From positions 18,862,501-18,926,500 of the forward strand of contig NC_092674.1 of the NCBI RefSeq assembly GCF_964355755.1: a stretch of 64,000 nucleotides of DNA, read 5' to 3'. Source of the DNA: Antedon mediterranea (Eukaryota > Echinodermata > Crinoidea > Comatulida > Antedonidae). Below are positions 1-13,400 of this stretch, piece after piece. Positions within the stretch are counted from its first letter, which is position 1. Each line of letters begins with the position of its first letter. Made by a program: the position numbers and the translations under genes. The notes under the pieces were generated by a model. That model was not told the DNA's origin. It saw nothing but the letters and a program-made list of their open reading frames with translations, and searched no databases.

Positions 1-1149
1 CGTGATTTTGATAATCTACTTTTTGATACCACAAACAAAGAAAAAAGATCAAGAAAAGAGTTGTCATGACCAGAATTACATCTCAGTGTAAAACTTGCAA
101 AAAAAACCATTAACTATAAAACAGTTTGCAGCAGCAGCAGCATATAGTACGATGAAATATAAACATCATGTATCTTGATAGAGCAGCATTTGTTGTAAAA
201 CCAAATGGTGTCAAATAATATGTCAGTGTATGGTTTTTTTGTAAATATTATAAAAGAAAATTTTTAACTAAGAAACTTGTATTCGTATAGTATTATTTGT
301 TAATACAATATAAAATAAAATTTGTAAACAACGTAAAAAGTTTCATACAAATTTATGTGCTTTAAATGACGACATCGTTGACAAGCAGTCAGAATGAAGC
401 AGAACCTAGGACATTTTTTTTGTAAATGACATTCAGAAAATTAAAGTAATTGTAATTCGCTAATTCTGATAAATAGTTTTGTAAAATATTTTAAACAATC
501 ACGACAATTAAACCATTAACAGTAGCAAATCAAATGAATCTGTTTTCAATGACTCTTAATTATGATCATTGTCCCCTGCTCTCACTATTCTGCTTATGAG
601 ACATAATGAACAGCTTTGGATTTTCTTTACAAGCACAACGTTGAAGACAATTGTTTAAGTGGTAATTAAACAATGATGGACCGGACAGCTAATATTTACA
701 CAGGACAGTTTTGTTATTTTGCCATGAAAAATCTTGTGTGAATTGTGACCAGACACAGTGAGGTGTGTTATAAAGGGCAAACCCAGGGCTGTACTCATAT
801 TTTTGGTAGATCTCCAGCGCAATTTTTACCGGGGACCTAGAGGTATATATAAATATCCTAAAATATTCTTACCTATTAAGGTAAGGAAGAAAAAAGCTTG
901 GTAAGTTTGTAATATTAAAATATTACAAAGTTACCAAACGGCTTTTTTTACATCTGTACCAACTAATGATATTTATCTGGCTATACATGGTCACTATTGT
1001 TACATATTTTAACAATTGACAATTTAAAATAAAAAAAAAATTATTTGGTTAATTTTTATAACTTTTTATTTAAGAAATTGTGATAAAATGGATGGAGAAT
1101 TATAGAGAATATTGATGAGGTTTAAAAACATATCTACAAAAGCACATAC
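1..1149. other. USP9X intron sequence, no gene seen
   Basis: This is intron downstream of the last USP9X exon in the window. I see no exon. It contains a short unit resembling the TTACCGGGGACCTAG repeat seen at 12.7-13.2 kb (about 825-842) and an 18-bp hairpin with one mismatch (arms 898-915 and 920-937, built on TTGGTAAGTTTGTAATAT). Confidence 0.6.
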
Positions 1150-4100
1150 CTGGACATAGGTAAAATTGCACGTTCTTCGGAGTGGTCCTGATCGTACTCG
1201 TTGATATATTCACGGAGTACGGTGAGAACACGAGTCATTCGCATTGTTTCTTGTTGAATCTTCTTTTCTTCAGTGTCTTTTTTAAGAACTTGTACTGTGT
1301 CATACATAGCACGTAAACGATCCATACATGACTGAATGAAATCTTCATGAATATCCACCTATGACAAACAAAAATGAACAAACAATATTATTCATGAAAA
1401 TATTTATAAAAAGGCAGATGGGCCCTTTTTTGCGCATATACACATTTATATCAGGTAGACATTCTAGATACTTTTCTTAATAATTAATTCGCAACAATTT
1501 AAATAAACCAATGTGTTTTTCACCTGTTTTTAACTGCATAGTATTTCTCAGGAAACTAATTACCACTTTTTAATTGGGAGGTTTTTGACACACAAGTATA
1601 AGTACCATAAACGAGAACTAATATTAATGGCCAATAATAGACCAACTTGTAAAATGTCTTCTAAAGGCTAGTTTCCTGTCGACGTAAGATCAAGAATTTT
1701 CAACATTTTTAACGTTTCGTACGATTCTTATGTCTCTTATGCAAAGTTGAACATCTGAATTATATAATATACCAATACCAATTCAAAATAAATTTTAATG
1801 TTTTAAACTCCCGGTTGATTGACATAGTTCAACGTGTATGTCTCTCTCATGGACGTTGCCATTTTCTGATGGGCACCCTAGATTAATATTCACACAGCAC
1901 AATTTTTCTTTAGCGTCTTTCATTTTCGTTAAGTCCCATATCCAGTATTGCCTACATTTTAGCTTACAGATATTTCAACGTGAAGGAATACTTTGTGTAA
2001 CAAAATTAATGGCCGTAAATAGATTTTCTTGACAATTTGTTATTTTTTTAAATAATTTGTCAGAGTACTTTTATCAGGGAACAGTGTGCTTTTATTATAC
2101 TTACTCATCCCATGCGAATTAGTATATCACATATTTAGGAAGAAAAAGACCGTGTGGAGCATGGGTTATGCTAGTAATAATAATCAAGCCAGTGTCTGAA
2201 ATATCTACCATTCACCAGCACGCATGGCAGTCATTTTGGAGTGTTTTGACCAATCAAGTAGACACATATTAACAACTGTATGTGTGTGAACTATCTATAT
2301 ACAATCAAGAAATGACAGTACGATGACTATAAGATGCTAAATGATTTCATTTCTTCTTTCATAATAATTAGGTGATCATTTAGAATAAAATGATCACCTA
2401 TTGTTATTGTATGAAATCTTTATTATTTTTTTTCTTTTTATTGTTTCTGTACACTATTTTGTGTAACAATTATCTCAAAAAGTTTAATGTCAATGATTAC
2501 CAAAATTTCAGAATATCTTTCAAATAATATAACTTAATCCTAATAAGCTTTCCAGCGTGATCACTCATCTGTGACGTCATTTATACGCCATTTTGCGAAA
2601 TCACATTATCAATCATATCTCCATAATTCATTATGACATATTAATGAAATTCACTACACGTAAACTTCAGGTCAAGGGTAAAAATATTAGCAAATAAAAA
2701 CGCACACGCATGTAGGGTCATGGCGTGAAATCGCGCGTTAAAAATTTAAAATGCTCAAAATTAAGTTTTGATCAATTTAGAACATGACTTAGGCCATTTG
2801 CGCGTTTAAAAAAATTACTGGGCAAAAAAAAATTTGGCGCGCGCGATACTTAAAAAGCGTAAAAAATGTGAATTTTTTTTACAAATCTCATTCTACTCAC
2901 CATCCTTATTAGTACATTCACCAAATTTGAGTCAGTTCCGACTTAAAATAACGCTATACGAGCACGTTAAAAATTACAAAATGCGCACATTAATTTTACA
3001 AAAGTTCTGAAAATGGTGAAAAATAGGTCTTTTTTAAAATGAAAATAATTCTTCAGAATGCAAGATGATCCCCGATTTTTTTAACTTATTCTGGAAGCCA
3101 TTGAGTTGTAGATATGAATTCTTTTTGTGTAGATTATCACATTCAACAGAGCGCATCTTGGTTATGTGTTCTCGAATTTCGCACAAATTTCAGTATGTGC
3201 TTGCTTAATTAATTATCTTTATCATGAGTTGACACTATTTTCATTTTAAAAACGTCATCACGCGTAAAAACTTGAAAAAACGTAGGCCGTGTAATTTCAC
3301 CTTCGCAGTAAATTTGAATATCTTACAGCCCTTCAGAATTGAAGGTTACCTTGTGGATTATAATTTATTATGAAAGCTGATGAAATGTAGATATTAATTC
3401 ATATAAAAATTAAGCCTATCGGATGTTGTGACGTTAACATATGGCCAGTTGAAGTGAAAAAGTAGTTGTTTCCTATTTTTCGTCAAAGTTATACAAATTT
3501 CAAAGAGCGCGCACAGCACTTCTACGTGCCAAATTTTTTTCCCAAATCTTAAATTTTTTTGCTCAATTAATTATCTTTCGAAAATTGTCATCTTAAAGTT
3601 TAGTTTGATAACGTCATCATGCCAAAAAATTAGAACATGTGTGTCCCGTAATTTCACCTATGCTACACTGTATATAGATATACAGTATATCTGTACATAT
3701 TGTATGGCATATAGGCACAACTCAGCACTATAAGCGTATAATAGGATGGCATACATCAACATTTTCCGATTGTATGTTATTGTTAACGTACGTGCATGCT
3801 TAAAAAAAATTAATTTCAGTAAAATGATAAAAATGATCACCTTTAATTCGTCAAAGTGACGAATTAAATTCTAGTTTTTACTGTAACTGTCAAACAAGAA
3901 ACATTTAGATAATGAAATCTATATATAATTTCTCTGTATAATTCTGGGTTTTTTTTGCGATTCTGAAATTTTTTAAGTCTAAAATTGTTAAAATGTTTTA
4001 AATATTTTGTATATTGTTATCGTCTCTTGATTAACAACTTTTTAGTGGAGGTTTTCATCTCTGTCAGTTAATTTAAAATACAATAAAAAAATAAAAATAT

Positions 4101-7100
4101 AGTAAGGTTAATACAAAATGTGCAATACCTGACTGCTTTGAAGTTTAGGTCCAAGATTGGTATACGTTTCTTTTAACAACTCAATGGCTTTGTTAGCAAC
4201 TTCATCACTTCCAAACAAAACAACACGCCATAGGTACTGTTGACCAATCAGTTCTAAATCTTCAATAAGGTAAGCACGTCGTTTCGGAGTAAGTTTGCCT
4301 TCTTTTGTATTCACTGCTTTAAAGAACCGGTCAAAACATCTTAACAGGAAAAAACAATTTTACTTATTATTACGATGAGTTATTATGAAGGTAAATTAAA
4401 ATTTGTAAATTTTTCACCAGCATTTATGACAGTGGAATCATAAAAGGTTTAAAAATGCATAACTTGACCTCCAACTAACCTTATCACCTGAAAGTTACAA
4501 TGTTACAAATACATACTGTAGTGGCTGCCAATATTTTTAAAAGTTTAGAACTCTTTGAAATGTGGTAACATCTTCTTAGTTGGTCACTGTTAGAAAATGT
4601 TAAATATACACTATTTCTAGAAGTCAACATTAGTATAGTACTCAAAACACACAATTAAATGAAAAGACAGGCTGACCCATAAATCAAGCTTATTGTATTT
4701 TTACATACTTGATTCCGTTTTCTGTCAACAATCCTGGATCAAGCCTTAAAATGTTACTCTCAAAGAATTCCTTGTTAATTTCCGGATCCAGATCTGGATC
4801 TTCTCCCATGAGCTAAGATGAAATATAAATCATTAAAATATTTATATTTATTTTTTATATTTGTGTCAAAATATGGGTTTGTGTCAAAATTTCATGTAGA
4901 AAATATCGTAACAAGGTTGATATTCCGTCAATACAGGAAATAATTAATATAGAATTAACACGAATTAAGAAAATCAAATGCTTGAGTGGATATGCCATTA
5001 CACCATAAAATCTGATTTGCTACTGATTCTTCTCACTAGTTGTAATTCCATCATTGGTTAGAAAAATGTCTATGTTTATATTGCTACATTGTACTTCATT
5101 ATTTTTGTTTCATTATCGATACTGTATTTTGTTCCGCGGTCAGGCCACACATACGGGATCAAGTTTGGTGGTCTGAAATAATGTGAACTATAATGCTATA
5201 CATTATTGTTAGCAAACATATTTGTTGAGAAGACTTTGGAAGTAAGTGGAGTACTAACCTTTGAAAACCATTTAAAGCATGCTTCTCTGTCCGTAACATA
5301 TACAGAGTTTTCAGCAAGGCAAGTCCAGATCTAAAAACAGAAATCAAATTAATATACATTTAGCATAAATTGAATGCTTGTCTACAAACAATTTTAACAA
5401 ATAAAACAATACAACAAAATTAAGAAACTTAAAGATTGGTAAAGATGCACTGTCTCTCTTTCACCAGGCTATAATACAGTCCATATTAACTTTTTGTTGT
5501 ATTGTGATTGTCTAAAAACAATTTAAATAAATTACAGAGAATAATAAAAATGGCTAATAATAATAATAGGTGCAGATGTCCGATCTATTCACGATATCTG
5601 CGACAAGGCTATAGAGAAAAAACTAAAATATATAATTAATGACAAATCTCACAATCATCCCATCAAATGACAGGAATGTATTTAGGTGTTATAATAAATT
5701 TGTATAATATTATGTTTTATCCTTCATAATTATCATACCTGTTTAGCTTGTGGCGCACATAACCACAATTGACCATCTTTTAGTAGGAAACGTAAAAAAT
5801 GCAATCTTTCCTGAACTTGTTGTACATGGCTGTAGCGGTCACCAGGAAGGAGACTATGGGGGTCAAGACCAGCATTTTCTAAATTGTAAAAAACACACAT
5901 GTAATATATTCGCTAACTAGAATCATGTAATCATCCTTGCAGTACTATAATTTTACAAAAACTTAACACAAGTTAGTATAGGTTTTTTTTTCAAAAACGC
6001 TGAAGTTGGAGGTTACCTGACAACTGCATCTTACCTTTAGCCATATGTCTAGCTGAGTTCATGTATTGAGAGAGATTTTCAGCAACAATGGTAACTAATG
6101 AATGCTTTGTTTGTAGCATACTAATTATATCATGTCTGTATTGCATGTGAGGACTTCGCTGGGAGTGACTGTGATTTTGTGGTGCCTGTAAAGAAATAAC
6201 CAGATAACCACATATCAAAATCAATTATTACAAAAACTGTATGTTAACTCTGAAAAATGAATGTCCGAATTGTCAAATGTTATACTCATTTTCTATTTAC
6301 AGTTGAGCTTTTAGTTAAATACTACAATGCAACTAAGAATATTGTAACAATAATAAGTGTCAATGGCTTCAAAACCAATATATGTCGTGATATATTTCTA
6401 ATTTCAATGACCTTACCTCTCCAAATAAGCAGCAGATTTCTTTAATTTGCTTAAGAGCTGGTAAAACCCACTTGTCATTCTTTAACTCCTCAACAAAACG
6501 GTCGATCCATCGGATCTTCTGAGCATCTCGATCCTGTCAAAAATTATTATATTTTGTATTTGATTTAAGTTTATAGAAAACGGTATTACATTAAATAACT
6601 AAAATATCATGAAATATACAGTGTATAAACATAATTATTTAACAAAAGGAAATTACTATTTACATTTTAAAGATACAGTAAAACAGTTTTGAAGCCAATT
6701 GGATAAGAGAAATTTTGAAATTGTGTGTAGAAATTTATCTCTACCTGAGAGCAACTATAATCAAGTATTTTAATATGTGCATTGAGCGCTTGATCCATGA
6801 TGTCTGTTGGTACATCCTCTTGGTGTGCTAGGTTCCACAGTAAACCCAACACCTTGTGAGCCATCACTCCATCTTTATCATCCTCTGCTAAACGTCGAAT
6901 CAACTCTAGTAGTTTTTCCCGTTGCTTTGTAGTCGCATTAGCCCAACTTTCCTACAAAAGATATGAAAATATAACATAAAATCTGTAATGTAAGCTAGTA
7001 TACAAATATTTACTGGGCTGAGGGGCATGATTAAAAATATAGCCCAATGTCATCTGGAGACTACTATATCCCGAAACGAAATCAAGGGATATAGTATGTC

Positions 7101-7405
7101 TCCAGATCAGGAGGAAACAGACATGCGCAGTTTAGCCGTGCATGGCAATAACTATAGACCAGTAATTAACCAATGAGTTGCTGTGAATTGAAAGGTGCAG
7201 GTATATAATACTACTTATTTTCAAATAGACAATTTTTTGAATAGACATTATAAAGCTTAATAACTTCATGCAGTATACTCATATCTTTCAACGATCTTAC
7301 CTGGAAACATATAAAGAGATGATCAAGTTGTTCAGGTGAAAAGTCCCAAGCAAGCTTTGCCAACAAGTCATGTACATTCTTTACTATAGCTTCATGTTTT
7401 CCCAC
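1150..7405 (-). CDS. USP9X: USP9X exons 12-20
   Basis: Exons are 7301-7405 ([20 protein letters not shown]), 6745-6951 (helical repeats through [11 protein letters not shown]), 6417-6533 ([17 protein letters not shown] to CLFGE), 6035-6185 ([19 protein letters not shown] to RHMAK), 5739-5878 ([20 protein letters not shown] to CAPQAKQ), 5259-5330 ([19 protein letters not shown]), 4709-4812 ([18 protein letters not shown] to TENGIK), 4129-4339 ([16 protein letters not shown] to LGPKLQSSQ) and 1150-1358 ([20 protein letters not shown] to ILPMSR). All junctions are in phase with GT/AG signals; the 5' splice site of exon 17 is GTTAGT. The last exon ends in phase 2, so the next exon lies left of the window. 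Confidence 0.92.
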
Positions 7406-10400
7406 CTAAAAAAGTAAGAAAAATTAGAAAGCGCATCATTACAGTGCTGGTTTGAAAAATACATGCTCAAAGATAGGATAGGAACATTTCTATATCTAAA
7501 AAATAATTTCTCAAAATCTATGTTTCACCAACACACATAAATTGAAATGTTGAAAATTAACTACTTAACTGATTAAGCACTGTTAAGACTTTTTTCACTA
7601 TTAAGATCTTCAAGTGTTAATGTTTCAAAACACTCACTCCCTAAAATAAGCATGTAACTCACCTGTGCAGCCCATCAAGATCTTCAAGTGTTAATGTTTT
7701 AAAACACTCACTCCCTACAATAAGCGTGTAACTGTAACTCACCTGTGGAGCCCATATTATTATCAAGATCTTCAAGTGTTATTGTTTCAAAACACTCACT
7801 CCCTACAATAGGCGTGTAACTGTAACTCACCTGTGCAGCCCATATTATTATCAAGATCTTCAAGTGTTAATGTTTCAAAACACTCACTCCCTACAATAGG
7901 CGTGTAATTGTAACTCACCTGTGCAGCCCATATTATTATCAAGATCTTCAAGTGTTAATGTTTCAAAACACTCACTCCCTACAATAGGCGTGTAACTGTA
8001 ACTCACCTGTGCAGCCCATATTATTATCAAGATCTTCAAGTGTTAATGTTTCAAAACACTCACTCCCTACAATAAGCGTGTAACTGTAACTCACCTGTGC
8101 AGCCCATATTATTATCAAGATCTTCAAGTGTTAATGTTTCAAAACACTTACTCCCTACAATAGGCGTGTAACTGTAACTCACCTGTGCAGCCCATATATT
8201 ATCAAGATCTTCAAGTGTTATTGTTTCAAAACACTCACTCCCTACAATAGGCGTAACTCACCTGTGCAGCCCATATATTATCAAGATCTTCAAGTGTTAA
8301 TGTTTCAAAACTCTCACTCACTACAATAAGCTGTCACTCACCTGTGCAGCCCATATATTATCAAGATCTTCAAGTGTTAATGTCTTTTCCTTGATGACAA
8401 AACGAAGAATTTTTTCAAGTTTCTCTACATATTGTGGTTGGTGAAGACTATCTCGTAGCACTATTGACAGAACCTTGTTTTCCTGAATCCATTCCTGAAA
8501 AAAACAAAATCTTGCATATATTACATTATCGTAATTGTAGATGCCAAGTCAGACAGAATAGTTCATAAAGGTCTGACAAGGCGTTGGTTTTTAAATATGA
8601 ACATGTATATTGAGATGCAATTTGAATAATCTCCATAGAAATGTATGCAAGTATAGGTGAGGGAAGTCCTCCTTACTTAAAAATGAAGAAGTAAAAATGA
8701 TGTATTATATCAAAATTGACAAGAGTGAATATTTAGTAGTAGTAGTAGTAGGAAGATGTACTTACAGCAACTCGTTCTGCTGTCAACCACTCCTCTTCTT
8801 CAACTGTGCTGTGTTTATGTGTGTAATACGACACATTTGAAATCACTTTGTTTATCTCATTCAGTGCGTTCATCTTACCATTGAAAGATGAAATTTGAAG
8901 TAATCTTTAAATACAAATAGAAAACATGCTTTGTAATATAACTGGCTGTGGTTTAACTGTATTTTGTTATCCCTTGAATTTTCCTTGTTTTTCTGATAAA
9001 GTGTTGTATTATTACCTCCGAGATACTTGCATGTGTGTTAGAAAGATAACGTCAAAACTACAAGATGGATCTTTACGACATTTAACCACATGTAGATATG
9101 TGGTCATGGAAGAAATTTTTGAGACAATCCTGTCCGCTTTTTATAATTTTACTAATATTAGGCTGTACGTCAGAAGTACAAGATGGATTTTTATCACTAC
9201 TCTTGTCTTAATTGCTCTGGTTATAATTGCATTGCAAGGTATCTATGTTCAATATTACTAAAATGTTTGTAGTAAATATATATATACACATAGTTAGTGA
9301 AGGCGTGTGGAGCAGTGTTGGACGTTTGCCTCCAGGTATATAGGGTACCAGGTTAGGTCAAGACACAACTTTGCGCCGATTACTAGCTGCATTATGGGGG
9401 TATGTTTAATCCAAAACAATGACCCGGGTAATAATATGAAGCGCTTAGAAGCATTGTGTAATAGGCGCTATATAACAACGAATATTATTATTATAGCTAT
9501 CAAAAAAAATAAAAAGTGAACAGAGACAAAAAACCAAACTATGTGAATTCATGAATCTAATGCTCTTACCTTAGGATCATTTTTAAGCGAAACATTTCTA
9601 ATGTTTTTATTTTCTCTTCTGTATCAGGGACTCTGGCAACAAGATTCTTGAGGGACTATCATATAAATACACACACAAAGTATCAGTTAATCTGAGTCAT
9701 AATGAAAACTCCATGCACATGATCACAAATGATTCTGAACATAATGATTTCATAAACCTATACATAATAATACATTATGATTTTTTTAAATATTCAATAT
9801 ATTGGGATTTGTTTTAATACATTGAACTGTAGCCACTGACTTAAAAGTTTAAAAATGTCTTATTTTAAGCTTTAACAAAATCAGTAAAAAGTATATACTG
9901 TAAAAACATACTTTAATAATAGATGAGAGAGCATCATTTTTAGCCTCATTCTTTGATTCCTTTTTCAGTTCTTCATCAGATAGTGAATCAAGGAAATTAA
10001 TAACACGATCCTGAAAATAAACCAGTTAACAATCCTTGACAAAAATTCATTTTGGTTTTACACATGCAATGCATGGCACATTTAAGAGCTACTTAAGCAC
10101 AAACTGCACAACTTTGCTATTGTGTTCATTACAATTTTCAATTAAAATCCAATAATAATATAATATTTAATAATAATAATAAATGATTGAAGCCTATCAT
10201 AGGTCTTTTAAAATTGCAATAATTTTTTTGCAGTTGGATTTGTTTGTGAACAAAGTGCGATTAAAAAAACTTTATCAAATTATTTATGCATCTTCAATCT
10301 ATTCTTGGAATACAATTAATTAACAATTGCTTAATACTAACTATACACACTTACAACAATAACCATAAAATATTTCTGAATAGTGTTGGGTGTAAGGATT

Positions 10401-13400
10401 TCATAACACTGGCCCCAAGGTCTGTAAAAATACAAAGATATATTATGGTTAGCCTAAACAAAATTTAGATGCACATCTCTGTGAAAGAAAGGAATTGCTA
10501 CCAATTTAAAAACTATTATGTTCCTGAAATACAGTATAGTAAATATAGTATATACAATTTCGTTTCTGTAGTGTTCTCTCTCTGTTTTTTTTGTTTGTAA
10601 ATACATTTTTTAAATAAATAAATTCACTTTTAGTAACTACTGAGCATTTGTTCAATTATTCATCTTAAAATTAAAACATACTTGAGATATGCATGTATCA
10701 CTGATACACTGAGGGAACGATCACTGGCGAATCGATTGGCCAGAACGTCAAATCCATTTAATGATCCAAATTTATTCACCAGATCAACTAGCCACCCCTG
10801 AAAAGACAAATCGAGAAAAATACATTTATTGACTTTAACATGTAAAGTTTGGTCGCGCACTATAGTGAACGACCAAGGTCAATTCAAGGTCATATATAAA
10901 TAGAAGTAAACACCTGATCATTATGTAACACGTGACTAATTATTATTATGTTTTCTGTTAAATTTGGGTAATTTATAACAAAAATTAGATTCATTATTTA
11001 TTTATTTTTTTTTTTAGTTTTTACATTTATATTTATTCATATCAAACCAACACATAGCATTCTATGGACAATATAAAGAAAATAAATAGTATTTTTATAC
11101 TTTTGCCAACCATTTTGAATATATAATGAGATTAAATTTTATAACTAAAAAAATGTTGTTGACTATTTTAATGTCATTCCCCTTTTCAACTTAAATACTG
11201 TAATTTAGATCAATACAATTTTCAAATGGGTTTTTTTTGTTATATTTAAAAGTTAATTTGGTATTTTAAAAGTGAAAACATTCTTTTGTTTTCGTTTTTT
11301 CTTATATAAGTGATTAATTTCATTGATTGTTCATGTTTTTGGGGGACAATACATCTTTAATGTTTTAACTTTTAATATTGGTGTTTGAAATGACCATTTC
11401 TATGCACATCATGTCCTTTACAAAAATTGAAATGGTTTGAAACTCACCTTTGGTGTTCTTGAATCAGTATGTCTAGCATAAAGGTCATTATTATTGATCT
11501 GAAAAATTTTAGAAATGCGCATTGAACAAATACGATTGTGGAAAATGAATGGAAAATGTATATTTCAAGAAAGTTGGTCTAAAATGTAAAGACGCTAAAC
11601 TAATCATTATTTTACCTGAGCACCAGATGGAACACTTTCAGGAGTTCTTGTACCATTATAAATATGGAACCTAAAAAAAATCATACATACTCATACATAA
11701 AATGTGATAAGATACTGTTTTAATTATTATTTAACAGAGTATGCCACATATGAATTTACTTTTAAGTGCTTCCTCTTGACCTGTAGTATAGCTGTGATGT
11801 GTATGGACTTTAGTAGAAAATGGCAACCAATTGAACAGTAGTGAAGTTGGCACAGGTATGGTCTTTACTAGAAAGGGGCAACCTCTTGAACAGTAGTGAA
11901 ACTGGCACAGGTATGGTCTTTACCAGAAAGTGGCAACCTCTTGAACAGTAGTGGAGCTAGCACAGGTATGGTCTTAACTAGAAAGGGGCAACCTCTTCAA
12001 CAGTAGTGGGGCTAGCACAGGTATGGTTTTTACTAGAAAGTGGCAACCTCTTCAACAGTAGTGGAGCTGGCACAGGTATGGTCTTTACTAGAAAATACCA
12101 ACCTTTTGAACTGAAATATTATACTTAATACAGAACTGTCAAGTTTAAAGTAACTGTATTGTAATAATGTGTTATGGTTACTTACTTGCATAACGGATTT
12201 AAAGCAATGGCTAAAAGATCAAGTAAAGGGAACCAATCATCTGCAAGCTTTGCAACGCATAACTCAATCAATAGATCTGTATTTTTCATGATGGAGCGCT
12301 GTAACATAAATACACAATAGTTAAATTGTAAAAACATATTATTTATGAAAGCAAAATAGAAACCTAAAACTGAAACAAACATTGGTTGTAAAAAGGTTTT
12401 TTCTAGTTTGTCTTGCACAGTTTGAAAATACTGCAAACTGTTTGTGAAGGGTTTTCGGGAGGGTGGCTACGGAGGCTCTAGCCCCCTCGTCTGGGAGCCA
12501 TGCCATTTACATTTAGCCATTATAGCCAAGTAATTAAATTTCCAATGTCCTGTACGTCATGTACTTCTCATCATACATCGAAAGTCCAGATGGTACGCAG
12601 ACATCTGGGGAATAAACTGAATTCCCCGACAGAAAATGGTCTACTCTTACAGACAAATTTCCATCCAAATAAAAGGCAAAAGGGCTTTTATAGGCCTCTA
12701 TGCCCGATATTTTTAAATTATAAGTGTAATTTTTGAAGACCTGCAGCTCCAGGGCCTATATAAGTGCAATTTCCAGGGACCTAGCAATTCTATTTCTCAC
12801 AATTTTCTTAGCTCAGCCCTACTGTAATGGTAGGATTATGATTTTGCTTTATATTTCGAAGAATAATCCAATTTTCGGGAACCTAGCAAATTTATTTTTT
12901 CAAAACTTTCTTACATTTCAGCCCATGGGTTATTAGCTCCATCCCCACCTTGGTGGGTTGGTTCTCTGTACACTTTTGTTTCATACTTTATATCAATGTA
13001 TAATTGCAATTTCCGGGGACCTACAGTAGCTAATGATTTTTACTGTATATTATATACAAACCGCTGGCGCCACCACTGAACCTTGGTGGGCTGGTTCTCT
13101 GTAGACCTGTAATTTTGTTTCATATATCAATGTATAATTCTAATTTCCGGGGACCTAGTTACAATTTTCTACGTCTTTGCAATTAACGACAGATCTTGGT
13201 CCATGATAATAGGTATATTGAACTTTAAAGGTCACTTCATTTTTTAAATTGAAAGAATGATGGATTTACACACACATCGCATCGGACCTCGTGCAATATG
13301 TTTTTCGCACAGTATTTTATTTATGTACCATAAAAGAAAAGGAAAGATCCTGGCACCATTCACTCATTATTTGTATATTAATCATGGTCTTGAATTTGGT

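Noticed and set aside
7603-8341. Direct-repeat array looking like a CRISPR array
   Set aside because: Units of 88 bp are contiguous copies with no variable spacers, in an animal intron, and each contains the end of a USP9X exon.
8926-9261. 111-residue plus-strand ORF with a hydrophobic C-terminus
   Set aside because: It lies in a USP9X intron, has no recognisable domain and no splice or promoter context; a chance frame.
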